Shown here piece by piece: positions 1 to 11,634 of a stretch of 64,000 nt of DNA (positions are counted from its first letter, which is position 1; each line of letters begins with the position of its first letter). The translations under genes and the position numbers were made by a program. Under the pieces are notes generated by a model. The model searched no databases. It was given only the letters and a program-made list of their open reading frames with translations, and was not told where the DNA came from. This stretch comes from Yponomeuta sedellus. Its lineage: Eukaryota; Arthropoda; Insecta; Lepidoptera; Yponomeutidae. The stretch spans positions 23,942,181 through 24,006,180 of the forward strand of contig OW203721.1 of assembly GCA_934045075.1 (NCBI GenBank). Reading direction: 5' to 3'.

Positions 1-3000
1 TGCCTATGCGTAGTCGGTGACAGTTTTGTTTACTTCAGTTGCCGTGCGCTTCTAGTAAAGAAAAAATGGTGAAAACTTGATTAAAATGCCTTGTTGTGCT
101 GTGTTAGAGAGCAAAAATAAAAGCTGGGGATTAAAATATACCGATCATGCCGTAATATTTCATCGGTAAGACGTATTTCATTGTATTTTTAATTAAATTT
201 GTGATGACATGAACACAGAAACCAATCCGAAAATGAAAAAGTAAAACCACCTTTATTTACTGGCTAGTAAAGTTAAATTTTCATTGATGAAAGTGTACCT
301 TCTCTAGAAATTTCTGTCATAATTTGAATTCTACTCAATTACGGATGGGGGCACACATGATAAAAATCTATCGATAATTAGGTTGTCTATGACTTAGTAG
401 TCATACATACTAAACGATACTTAGGTATTGTAAATTCCAATTCGTCTAAGTAGGTAAAATAATTATTGTTATTTTATACCTACTTCCTAAGCGCCTTTTC
501 GCATGTGAAAAGGCGCCGTTGTGCATGTGAAAACTGTCATTGGAGCTCATACATTACTTTTCATACAAGACATGATATGAGCACATACAAGACATGAGCA
601 CAGCTAGATCGCGATATAGTTTTTCTTCACCAGTTTATTAGGGACTGAAATATTTAAGAAACTATCAAAGTAATTTTAATCTTACATTTTTAAATATTCC
701 AACCGAGATGTAACGTGAGGTTATCGAAAACGACTCATATGGTTTTTTTACTTCAGTTCAAAAAATTAAGTAGTTTACTACTGTTTACCTGTTCGAGTGG
801 TTGTTCTCTTGGCGAGCATCAGATTTTTGTTTCGTTATGTTATTTGTTTTATGGTTTTTTATTATTCTGCTATTTACCCTTAATACTTTTCAACCCCTCT
901 GACAACAGCAAACGAGGCAATAATAAAATAACCCTCTCGGATTCAAAACAATTTGGAAGTGAGTTTTCGTTTAGTTTTCCTAGGGAAACCGGATATGAAA
1001 TTAAAATGGAAGGCAGCGATAAGAAGGCAAAATTGGTTCCCAACGAAGATGAGCACAATATATTCAGAGCATTTTCATGAACACTTCATAATAACTAAAA
1101 AACGCGGAAGGTGGCACTAATGTGATGCAGCAATACCAGAAAAAATGTGCTTCACTTCCAGGTTAGACTCCTGCGTATAAATGAAATTATATTGTACAAT
1201 CATCAATTAGTATTACGTATGAAACATAGCGTACAGATAGACAAAGATCTGAATTGAGTCGTAGAATAATATTTCTCGTGTTATAATTTCTAACGCCGGC
1301 GAAGCAGCGGGTTAAAGCAAGTTTTAATAAGAGATAACATTTTAAAATATTATGAAATCTACCACATTGTTTTATTTGTGCATCTATCCACCCTATTAGT
1401 ATTAATTCTTTATTGCACAAAAGATGATGTAAAAAAGATGCATTTTCTACCAGTAAAGCCGCAGGCAAAAAAAGAAATGGCTAAAAATACTTCTGAGTAG
1501 GTACCAGTATTCGTATTCGGCCGTTAATGTGTTAAACTGTTTGTATAATTTGTCGATAGGTTCACCCTATCGACAAACTAGAACTCGCATTGTCCCATCC
1601 CAAACTGAGAATGCAATTGTTTTTCAATTTTGAACTTTATGTCTTACTAGGTAAAAGTTCTTTTCGGTCCGACGGGGTGATAGTTCCATCTAGTGTAGAG
1701 TAGCGTTACTACAAAATGTCAACCTTAATTTCATCATTGTCATTTGACTTTGATCATTGTTAACATTAAAAAAGGTGCATATTTTACTTGAAACTTTTAT
1801 GATGTACACCTTTTCGGCATTGACTTTATTTACCAATGGCAGCTTGGCATTCGTAGTGTGCGTTTGGTTTATGTGTATCAGTTTGGTTACACTGGTTTTC
1901 GTACTAATGTGTCATGTCACTACTTCTACTCTTTTTTTATGTTCTGTGTATTTCAACATAGGTGTTTCAGGGATGAGTGCAAGAAGATTTAGTTTGCCTT
2001 GTTATTGTATTGACCTACGAAATCATCAAATGACAGAAGTGCGCCAGGCCAAGTTGCCAGCCAGCTCGCACTGTTTAAGCACTTTTCGACTCCCTCTTCT
2101 TAGAAGTCTATTACGTGAGGGCGGTTATGGTTACCAAATCGTTGTCAAACAAATTTCGTTGAATTGGAAACGTGCAACTAAGTTAAACAAATGAAAATGA
2201 CCTCCCAAAGATAAGATAAGTTGAATATTCTTTAAGGTACACTGGAAAAACAACAAATACAAAATAATTACAAATTTACATTCATTACATTATGCCAATC
2301 CGTATCTGACTTCAAGGATTCAAGGAGGAAAAGATTTTATAATGATTGCTTATACTCAAAAATTAATATACAGAAAAGAGTTTCCCTGGGTAACCCACGG
2401 CCCAGCTCAAGTTTGTAAAAGTTTTAAGTAACTTTGGAAGGTCAGAAAGTTTGACACAGTTATTGAGTTGGCAAAACAATAATGTAGTTGTTAATATAAC
2501 ACCTGGGGACTGGAGAATTCTTTTTTTCTCGGCAACTGGCAAGTAATAGTGCCGTCCATTCTAAGTGGGAGAGAAGCGAACAGTTAATTAAGCGAGAATT
2601 ATTTCAATAATAATTTAATAGTTACCTAGTAAATAATAACGTAAAAAATAGACCTTTAGCAGAAATAGTAAAAAATAGTTACACCTTTTTTATGTAATTA
2701 TTTACTGCGTACAACTTAAGTTTAATTTTTTTTGTCCGTTTTTATACTAACGGGGCTCTATTAAATTTAATAAGCTATAGTTACTAACTGTAATATGACG
2801 CAAATCATACGTTACAGGAATTCCGAATTAATATCTGTAAGCTTCCACGTACATCCATGCGCACGATGTTATTGCTAAAGTATCAAAACCTGTACTTTCA
2901 GCCCACACATCGACCCAAGAATCAAGTCAACACCATTTCCTTGGAACTCGACACTGTTTTGACTTCATTGCCGTACTAAGCTTCCCACCATTCGTTTGAC

Positions 3001-3650
3001 CACGAGAGCCAACAGTCCATTGCCTTTTCTATTCCAATTGGAGCCAGTGAAATTCTCACTTGAGCATCAATGGACATCCAAAATGTGCTCACAATTTAGT
3101 ATCGTAAGTTGTCAGAGTATAGGTACGAAATTCCTTTGCCGTCGGCCATGACAACGTCCAGCTATCTAGTTATAGATTTTTTCGTGATCACTGTTCCGCT
3201 CTACCGAGCTTAACTTGGCCTGATTCCTTGGATTTGTTTACGTTTTTTATCCACTATATAGGTAAGAAAACAAATATCGAAAATCTAGTAAGGTAAGAAT
3301 CTCTTATGTTATGTATGACAGACCAATTAGTCAAAATAAAATCAAAAACTAGTGGACTGCATCGCTGCAGGAATTTATTAGAAAACACTGTGGTCTAATA
3401 ACTTTACTGTCCTGATAATTTGACCTATTCACATAAAGTTACCAAGCTACCTATTTAGCGCAGAGCTGTAGGTGTAGAGATAACTCTACTGTGCCAACTG
3501 AGCAGAATCCTGCCAATTGCGTTACATCATCGGAATAACATCAGCTGTTGGCGTGTGAGAGCCACTTAGGTGAAGGATCACTTGAATGGTTAGAACTGAC
3601 ATCACATCACACAGGGGGGCTCGTCACAAAACAAAACAAAAGAGCACCGA
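1..3650. other. Non-coding AT-rich stretch, no gene seen
   Basis: No open frame here has the look of a conserved protein; frames at 715-1080 and 1757-2194 are short, low-complexity translations without a recognisable domain. A degraded LINE 3' tail (inverted AATAAA-type end) lies at about 2218-2290 and resembles 29718-29785. Two short perfect hairpins are present: 491-516 (10-bp arms) and 1549-1577 (12-bp arms, loop ttcac). Otherwise I see nothing. Confidence 0.5.
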
Positions 3651-3659
3651 CTCTTGTCG

Positions 3660-4260
3660 GCCATTAAACAATCGCCCGAGTCAATGACACGATAGTAGCG
3701 CCATCTCTTATCGCGCCAGCAAACAACCTTAATAATTTTACTCACATTTAAGTTTAGCGCATTCCTTTCCGTGACACTGCCACTATAATTGCACTAATCG
3801 CTATCACAATAACACATCTATTGGAAAACACCGGGCTGACATGCAAATGTGAGGGGTTTTACACCTGGCAAGGGCGCAGGACTGACTGGCTGGCGAGCGA
3901 TCCCTACAAGCCTAGGGCCGGCGAGACGTCCCACTTCACTATTGGCCAGTTTTTCCGCCAATGGCGGCTGAATGATATCGAACGGTGGGGAAAACAAGCG
4001 ACGATCTCGCTCGTTCACCATTCATTTGGCCCGGCGAATTAATTCGACGGCGAGGCCAAGCGGTTGAGACGCCAATAGGCCGGACGGCCTCCCACGCTCA
4101 GAGACGACCTCGCTATCAAAAATGCCGATTGGCAAATGTACGATCGTGTAATGTATGCGAATTGCGATTGATTGCCGCTATCGACTTATCAGCGACTCGG
4201 CATTTATGTCAAGTGATATTTTTATTTTGTTTACAATGTCAACTCGCGCGTGAAAGATGA
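3660..4260. promoter_or_regulatory. GC-richer block with clustered CCAAT/ATTGG motifs
   Basis: This block is clearly richer in G+C and CpG than its flanks. It holds several CCAAT-box-like motifs in both orientations (attggcc near 3940, gccaatgg near 3957, gccaatagg near 4071, gattggc near 4127). That is what a housekeeping promoter or untranslated first exon could look like, but no adjacent coding exon is visible, so function is an inference. It could equally be the GC-rich part of an old transposon. Confidence 0.25.
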
Positions 4261-5081
4261 CTTGGCATTTTCTCAACCTTAACAGCTTATTGGAATTCTC
4301 GTAGGCATTGGAACGCATTGGAATGCTCTATGGATTAATTAATGACCATTCCTGTTAGCCTCTCCGTTTCTAAGTTCAGGAGAACAATTATTACTGTATA
4401 CCAGTCATCCTCTTTTCATATTTCTCAAAAACCTTTAATCTCGACGTACGTAGGTACGTACGTACTATGTCATATTAACATACTTATTAATTATGTTATG
4501 ATAATAGGTAGTTAGACATTAAATAATTTCCAATTACATAATCTGATGTCTCAGTCTAGTTAGATTCTAGGTTGTCGCTCCAGACAAAAACAAAATCGTA
4601 AAAAAGATTTGAGGCACGCACGCACGTCTATTACCTATATGCTCCGCTGCCACGACGGACACCGTTTTCATTTTCGCCCCATATTTTTTTTTCCTTGTTT
4701 ACCAAACAACTTGAGTAGATTTTTACCTAGATGTCAATTGCCACTTTTTTTAGTGCCATTTTGTGAGAAGTTAACCTTCAAAAATCTGGCCAAAAAGAAG
4801 GCCTACTAAAACTGAAAATGTAGTATTTGGATGAGTTTCCGTCGTTTTTGGCATCAAGGTACTACTGGGTCATCAAATGTCTCAATATACATTCATTGAG
4901 TACCCGAGTCATCCTGTGGCTTATAATCAACTTGCGATGTATGTACCTACACCGAATTGTCTCAGTAAACCACAGATTGTAGGTAGGTACTTCCAAGAAA
5001 TAGGGCAAAAGAAGAGAAATGACTCCTCAAATTACGGGCGGATCCTCAGATGTGGGGAGTCAGTAAAAAACACCTCCCTCA

Positions 5082-5276
5082 GAGCCGTTTCCAGCACAGA
5101 TTCGCAAAGGATTTCATAGATGGCGCTTATAGGCGTGCTCATACAAGAACAGGGACAAGTCTGTCAAATCTTTCTTCGTGTAGATTAATTTTGACAGCCG
5201 TATTCCGTTTCTTCTTTGGCCACGCCTGTAAGCGCAACCTATGAATTGCTTTGTGATTTTTTGCTGAAAACGGCTC
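5082..5276. mobile_element. MITE with gagccgttttcag terminal inverted repeats (copy 1)
   Basis: The element starts gagccgtttccagcac and ends in the inverted gctgaaaacggctc, with long imperfect inverted arms containing the 'ttcatagatggcgcttat' / 'aagcgcaacctatgaa' pair. A second copy lies at 56032-56226. There is no coding capacity. Non-autonomous DNA transposon; the superfamily cannot be assigned from what is visible. Confidence 0.7.
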
Positions 5277-5464
5277 ATTGGCCCCAGTCACTCTGGACAG
5301 CAGCGTTGCCAGACGTTCCGATTGGACGTCCCAATTTTTTTGTCCCGGGGACCGCCACCGTCCCGCTTTCAGGGGATAACTCGACTTCCTTGAATTCTGA
5401 AGACGAGGAAGACTCAACTACCTAACGATGGGGTCTGAGTAAAATATCTATTTTTATTGGTACA

Positions 5465-5672
5465 CTAGTTGGTCCCGCGGTTTTGACCTCGGTTTATCGA
5501 TTTTCTCATTGGAATGAGATATTTTGCCGCAGTAAAACGTAGCCTATGTGTTATCCAGGGTTACAGCCAACTCCATACAAAATTTTATCAAAATCGCTCT
5601 AGCCGGTTAGACGTGAAGAAGTAAGAAACATACCTACACACTCACAAAATTTCGCCTTTATGACATTAGTGA
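5465..5672 (-). mobile_element. Helitron-like non-autonomous element
   Basis: Read on the minus strand the sequence begins TCACTAATGTC and ends CTAG. The body contains the 'acgtctaaccggctagagcgattttgataaaattt' segment shared with 29930-30140. TC...CTAG ends without target duplication are the hallmark of Helitrons, and this family is abundant in Lepidoptera. Family assignment is by resemblance only. Confidence 0.6.
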
Positions 5673-7181
5673 TGAATTACATATAAAAAAAATATAAAAG
5701 ATAAATGTATAAATATAAGCGTGAATACCTAAGTGTGATTTCTATTTGTTATTTTTGCTATCGTGTATGTCAACGATAAATATTTAAAACTGCTGATTAA
5801 ATTCGGTTTGTTACTCTGTCCGGCATTCGACGAAAGAATCCCGCTTTTTTCCATCTGATTTCAGTCAAAAGATCAAAATCCCGCCTTGCAATAAAAAAAA
5901 AACTCCTACAACGCTGCTCCGCAGCCATATTGCCACATTACCGATCCATTACCATATGAAAGTGGACACGGGTGTCACAACCTGTCCCGCGGCTCGCCGC
6001 TCGCCTCCAATGAAACCGAAAGTGTCTCGCTGCAAGTCCTATTTTTAACCTTAATTCGTTTAAAAAAGGTAGGGGTTCTCATTTCCTCCATGTATATATT
6101 TTTGGGGCTCCGCATTCAAAGAGTAAAAACGGGACCTTAACATTATTAAGATTCCGCTTTTCGTCTGTCTGTCTGTCACCACGCTCTATCTCACGAACCG
6201 TGATAGCTAGACAGTAGAAATTTCTGTTGCCTCTTTATTAAATACGAAAAAACGAAATGAAATAAATATTTAAGCACATGCAATACAACAAACGTGATTT
6301 TTTTGCTATATTTTTGTTTATGTCCCTGCTATCGTAAAAACGCCAATTTATCATGGGCATCACAGGCATCAATCAAACTTGGTGTAATGGTGCGGCTTAT
6401 TAATCTTATTATATATTGCTGACACTGATTTAGAAGGTTTCAAACCTAAAAGCCATCACGTACCTAACTAGTTAATTTCTCGACTTTAGAATTTAACTCG
6501 TTTTCGTTATTTTATGTGTAACACAGCGATCAGCGTAACATTTTCAGGACCTGCAATGGTCACCTAGTTTATGACATAATTATGTTACGGTGGAAGTGAC
6601 TCCTTAAGGGTAACGTGCCTGAAGGGCCCATACGGAACCCTATTAATATACGATCTCTGGAGCAGTAAATGTGAAAAAATGTGGAGCTCCACATATATAC
6701 CCATAAGTACTTACATGAATTATTTGGTTTAGCTCTGTCGAAAAAACGATAGATAATCGCGTTAAGTACGACTCAAAAAGTTTTGCGAAAACAAAATAAA
6801 ATGTCCTATACGTAATTATTTATGATTAAATCTTTCCAAAGTATTCTCCACCATCCTCCACACAAGGTTACAGGCGTATGAACCAAATGCGAAGCAGTTT
6901 TCTGAAAAGATTCTCAGTTTGCTGCGGACACGTCGTTTACAGTCTGTTCGAGCACTAACAGGACAGCGCATTTTCCGGCTACAAAAACTGTATATCTTTG
7001 AGCTTACTTTTAATTTTTGGGAATAGAAAGAAACCTCTCTGTTCTAGATCTTGGCAGTACCTAAGGAATGTGACTAAGGACTTTGACCGGCGTGCTGTCA
7101 AGGAAGTACCCGGTTTTGATGCGCAGGTGCGATATGGTCAACCAAGAGCCTGCGGAGACCTGGGGGGCGAGTCTCTAAAAT

Positions 7182-7562
7182 GCATAGTTGTCCAATAGAG
7201 TCAATTAGTCCGGTAATGGTCCTTACATTTACACTAATCGGTAGTCTATATAGTAACCAATCGCATTGCAATGGTATAACCCGTGCCACTTAATTAAGTG
7301 ACTTGCCTGATTCGATCTTCTTCGCGAAAGATGCCTATTTATTTTGCGCGGGTTATACCCCTGGAATGACATTGAACTGCTATTGCTTTGTAGACTACAA
7401 AATTGAGGCAAATAACAACCATGCGAAAAACTGCCGGCAGATGCTGGATGCGGCAAGCTGAAGACAGGGCGCTATGGCGCTCATTAGGGGAGGGCTATGT
7501 CCAGCAGTGGACTACATAATATAGCCTGAAGAAGAAGATGAAGAACAACCATTGTCGTGCCT
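7182..7562. mobile_element. MITE (gcatrgttgttcaatag family), interrupted copy
   Basis: The sequence matches 13770-14025 in the opposite orientation over about 240 bases (shared blocks include the 'gtaaccaatcgcattgcaatgg' and 'ggaatgacattgaactgctattgct' segments). It is interrupted at 7423-7543 by a LINE 3' fragment that duplicated aacaaccat (7414-7422 and 7544-7552). The right inverted repeat is lost or diverged in this copy. Confidence 0.6.
7423..7543 (+). mobile_element. 5'-truncated LINE 3' end inserted in MITE
   Basis: The segment includes 'gggctatgtccagcagtggac' followed by a gaagaagaagatgaag tail, a 3' end typical of lepidopteran CR1/RTE-type LINEs. It is flanked by a 9-bp direct repeat aacaaccat. 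The empty site is represented by the sister MITE at 13770-14025. Confidence 0.65.
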
Positions 7563-8123
7563 CTAGTGCCTGTATTTAGTCGCTTGTTGCTCACAACAGA
7601 GAAACTTTCTGCCAAGCATTGGTAGTAGGCATACCATTCGGCTCTGAGCCTCTCTGGTTCCGTAAAGAAGTTACAGAATAGCCAGTCAAAAGCACACGAT
7701 CAAAATCTGCCCGCTTCACCTTGGCATTTTGACTGCCTCGTGGTTTAGCCATTAAGGCGCTTCGGTACCAATAATTTGGTTCTTGAAACCCACCACCTCT
7801 GTCGTAGGTTTGATTCCCGTACCCTTGTACAAGTTGAAGCCACTTTGTCTGGGTGGATTTTCATGTTAGTGGCGTCTTTACCTGGTTACCGTAGTATCTA
7901 CAGGGTATCCTAGTTTGGGATCATGTCAAGTGATGGTGTTATGTGAAAGTAGGTAATTAATATTATTGGTAGGCGTTGATTCGTTTTGAAACCCCCAAAC
8001 CATCGACTGTTTCTAGATGTTCCTATTGATAAATCCAGGACTCCTCACAAGTAATGATGAAGTAAATACGCAGGGACGAGCTTGCTTCAAATTTGTTTAT
8101 GATATCACGGTACCTAGTCCTAG

Positions 8124-8415
8124 TCGAACCCAGTGATTGGAGTCAATCACTTGAGTTAAGCAACAACAGGCGCGGCCAGTTGCAGGATGGGTGACATTGT
8201 TCCGAGCGCTTCTGTGCTTCGCAAGGCACGTTAGTGCCGGCTGTCATATAATGGCATTCGTTAAGCCATATCAGAGGCCTTATGGGCGACTTGATAACTT
8301 CTGACAGTAAGGCCTGCCACTGTCTTACAATCCTCCACCAACCCGGACTTGGCCTAACCTTCCTGCGATGCAGGAAGAGACCCGTGCCCCAGCAGTGTGG
8401 ACATACTAGAGTTGA
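8124..8415 (+). mobile_element. 5S-rRNA-headed SINE, full-length-like copy
   Basis: The head resembles the 3' half of 5S rRNA: 'gttaagcaacaacaggcgcgg...ggatgggtgac', the region that contains the internal control region. The body ends in 'ccaacccggacttgg...gcaggaagagacccgtgccccagcagtg'. Related copies lie at 10660-10985, 15815-16115, 18820-18968 and 30800-31105. Presumed RNA-polymerase-III transcribed retroposon of class SINE3; that classification is an inference. Confidence 0.6.
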
Positions 8416-8699
8416 TGTCGATCACGGCACCATTCCACCTAGGCTGCTTCTGAGCGTCACTGTGGTTGCGCGGCGCCCGCAGCGGGAAACTATCCTCTTC
8501 ACGCGAAGATGCACGCGCATAATAACGTGAAGGCTTCCCGATCCAATTTGCAGCATGTGCTGAATCTGCTGACTACTCGCCCAGTGACCTGCCGCACTTA
8601 GCCTTTCTCATCTCCATCAATCTACGGAGCGGTATTTAAAAATTATAATAATTATAAAAATATTAAATTAATTGTTTAATTAATGGCTTTAGTTTAGTT

Positions 8700-8940
8700 A
8701 TACCTGAAATTTGCGCCTTTAGCCTTAGTTGGGCCATTGTATAACCAGCGCTGAGGTACGTTAACACTTCAGACACTAGGGTTTCCTTACGGTGTTTTAC
8801 TTCACGGTCAGCGATTGTGTAGGTACGTATCGTAACGTAACTTAGTAAACAGTCATTGATACTTGCCGGGGTTTGAACCCACGACCTCCCGAATGAAAAG
8901 CCGGCGTTCTACACCGCTCCGCTACCACCGCTTCATTAAA
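8700..8940 (-). mobile_element. tRNA-derived SINE (minus orientation)
   Basis: Read on the minus strand the head 'gcggtggtagcggagcggtgtagaacgccggc...gtcgtgggttcaaaccccggca' has A- and B-box-like promoter blocks. The tail has 'taaggaaaccctagtgtctgaagtgttaacgtacctcagcgc'. The same family is seen at 14033-14280 on the plus strand. Confidence 0.6.
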
Positions 8941-9501
8941 CTCGCCTATTTATTTTTATTTTGTTTATTTGGATTACTCACAGCTTGTATATCAGTACAT
9001 TTCATTGGAGATATGACACAACTTAAGTCTAAATACACAGGCTACTTACGAGTTATCACGACATGCAAATAATAATAAGTGCCTTTTGCAAGTAGAAGCG
9101 ACTTAGAATATAAACTTATGATACTTAAATATACATAATCATGTTAAGGCTTGCAATATCCGTCAGTCTGCACAATTCCTTTAATTTTAAATATACGAGT
9201 AGGTACTATCTGGAAATACGTCAAATGTATTGCTAAAGTGATTGAGTACTTTATAAAATGTTCAAAATCAGGTTAGTCGACCGCGCTTGAATTCGTTATA
9301 CAAACGATACAAGGTGGCTTTGGATGGGCCTTCATCCATGAATGCCGTTCGAAGGCTATCGTACATACGATCCGTCCCGTTTCAGGCGACACACTTGAAT
9401 TGAAATCGTAAAAGAATCATAGCGCGAAAATGTATCCGACGCAGTTGCATTTTTCAATGAGACACGGTAATTTAAATTAGATCGCAGAAAATTGGAGTTA
9501 A

Positions 9502-9696
9502 TCTTCTATAATATAAAAATGAATCGCTCAGTGTGTTGGTAAGCGCAAATCTCGAGAGCAGCTGAACCGATTTCGGTAATTCTTTTTTTAGGAATATTCC
9601 TTGAAGTACATACAAGGATGGTTCTTACGGAGGGGAAAATAAAAAAAAATTAAAGAATCGACTGTTAGGCGGTTCGAAGTTCGCTGGGTTAGCTAG
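9502..9696 (+). mobile_element. Helitron-like element, copy A
   Basis: The element starts TCTTCTATAATATAAAAATGAATCGC, ends GGGTTAGCTAG and is followed by T. It is nearly the same as 11423-11618. TC and CTAG termini fit a non-autonomous Helitron. Confidence 0.6.
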
Positions 9697-10039
9697 TGTT
9701 TTATATAATTATATAATCATATTTTCGAAACTGTTTACAACGGACCAATGTCTCATAAAAAAAAACACTTTTTCGTAATACTTTCGGTACATAGGATGAC
9801 TGCCTCGTTGATCTCACGTCTCATTACCATGCCTGGAGGTCGTGGCTTCGATTCTCACTTAGGGCCGTCGTATATATTTGTATAAATGGCTTCAGTCTTG
9901 CTGTATTTCCATGTTTGTCATGTCCTTGCCTGGTTACAGGTAGTCTCCAAAAAAACAAAATATTTGCTTACTGAGTCCCTATAATATGACAACAAAATAA
10001 AATAATAAGAACTGTATTTTCTAAGGTTAACACGAGCAG

Positions 10040-10155
10040 CAGACATAATTTAAACTGTTTTTATTTTTGAGTCATCCGGGACCACGGCACCTGAAAAAGT
10101 GCCGAAACGTTGGAAAATGTAATAAACGAGCATAAATCCGTACCTATAAAAACAG
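10040..10155 (+). repeat. Dispersed repeat with inverted gccgaaacg/cgtttcggc segment
   Basis: The block beginning 'gttaacacgagca' and ending 'aataaacgagcataaatccgt' plus 'aaaaacagttttaatt' recurs at 26818-26938. Between the shared ends the middle ('ctgaaaaagtgccgaaacgt') is present in inverted form in the other copy. It looks like a retroelement 3' end with an inverted core. Confidence 0.4.
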
Positions 10156-10659
10156 TTTTAATTAATAAGATTTGGCCAAGTATAAGTTGAAGAGACACGC
10201 CGAGAGGAAACCTGGGTGACTTAGGTGTTCAAACACCTTAGCGCTTGAAATTGCCAATCGACAGTGGGCTCGCGTGGTAATTAAGCCCACTATCTTGTAT
10301 GGGCACATAAAAAAAGTGTGCGTTGGACACCCGCTTACGATCCCAAACACGCTGCTGCAACAAGCCGCATATTAGCTGAGACAAATTTATTATTATATCG
10401 TTCATTTCATATTACTTAACCTAAGCTACTTATTAATAATATGCACCTACCTAGGTATCATAGAACACTAGATGCGTCTCGCACTTAGGTACCTGACTTT
10501 TAGAGATGGTAGACTAGACGAACAAGATAAAATTCTGCGCAACATTACTGGATGTGCTACTATGCATGAACGTTTGGACAGGCGTTGTTCATTAAATAGG
10601 TACAGCGTCGGCAATATCTATGAACAAAAAACACACCAATAAGACTTCAGGAAACGCTG

Positions 10660-10985
10660 GTAACCCAGTGGAACCGAGTCAATTAGTCTTAGGCAACAGG
10701 CGCGGTCAGGTGCTGGATGGGTGACCATCCCGTGACAACTGCTAGTGGCATTGTTTCCGAGCGTTTCCGAGCGTGCTTCGCAATGCACCTTAAGCCGTTG
10801 GTGCCGGCTATCACGGCATGGGAGTCATTAAGCTAAGTCAGAGGCTTTATAACTTCAGACAGGCCCGCCACTGTCTTACAATCCTCCACCAACCTGGACT
10901 TGGCCCCCCTGGTGGAGTGTGGCCTAACCTTCCTGCGATGCAAGAAGAGACCCATGCCCCAGCATAGGGACATACAAAGGGTTGA
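10660..10985 (+). mobile_element. 5S-rRNA-headed SINE, second copy
   Basis: The copy carries 'ggcgcggtcaggtgctggatgggtgaccatccc', close to the 5S rRNA internal-promoter half, followed by the same body as 8124-8415. Here the full 'cttggcccccctggtggagtgtggcctaacc' segment is present, which is deleted in the 8.1 kb copy. Confidence 0.65.
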
Positions 10986-11422
10986 AATCGTAAGTCTTAA
11001 ATTTCATATAGAATAAGTTTTACACAGTTCTTTGGTCTTTTTATTCCTCCATGGAGTCTGGGGCTGTCACAAGGGCTTTCCATTTATATCTGTTCATGGC
11101 GAGGGATGGGATGGTAGCTCCAGCCAAGTTACTCCTTTCTCCTTCGTCCTTTTACACAGTTGGCTAAAGGCAACTGGTCCGGAATAGTCCGCGACGTCAA
11201 TCCGTACTCTCTGCCTCTGTAGGTCTCACAGAGGACTGGGTGCAGCATGGACACGACGCGGTCGGGACGCTAAGTCCCACAAAATATGTTAACATTTCTT
11301 GTCGTGGGGTTAACTTTACCGACACGTTGCGTTTCATGCACCAGACCTATTCTTAGATATTTCCTTCCTTCAAATAATATCATTTCAGGTTTAGTGGGGT
11401 TTACCTATCTCTCCACTTGGTA

Positions 11423-11618
11423 TCTATTATAATAAAATAATATAAAAATGAATCGCCGAATTTGTTCGTAAGCGCAAATCTCGAGAGCAGCTGAACCGAT
11501 TTCGCCAATTATTTTTTAAGAATATTCCTTGAAGTACGAGTATGGTTATTACGGAGAGAAATATAAAAAAATTAAAGAATCGTCTGTTAGACAGTACGAA
11601 GATCGCTGGGTCAGCTAG
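11423..11618 (+). mobile_element. Helitron-like element, copy B
   Basis: The element begins TCTATTATAATAAAATAATATAAAAATG and ends GGGTCAGCTAG, followed by T. It shares most of its length with 9502-9696. Confidence 0.6.
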
Positions 11619-11634
11619 TTTATAATTGAAACAT

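Noticed and set aside
715..1080. 121-codon open frame near the left edge
   Set aside because: Phe/Leu/Ser-rich translation of AT-rich DNA, no recognisable domain and no promoter or poly(A) context.
8160..8210. True 5S rRNA gene
   Set aside because: Only the 3'-half-like segment is present, without the 5' half or terminal stem, and it recurs attached to the same SINE body.
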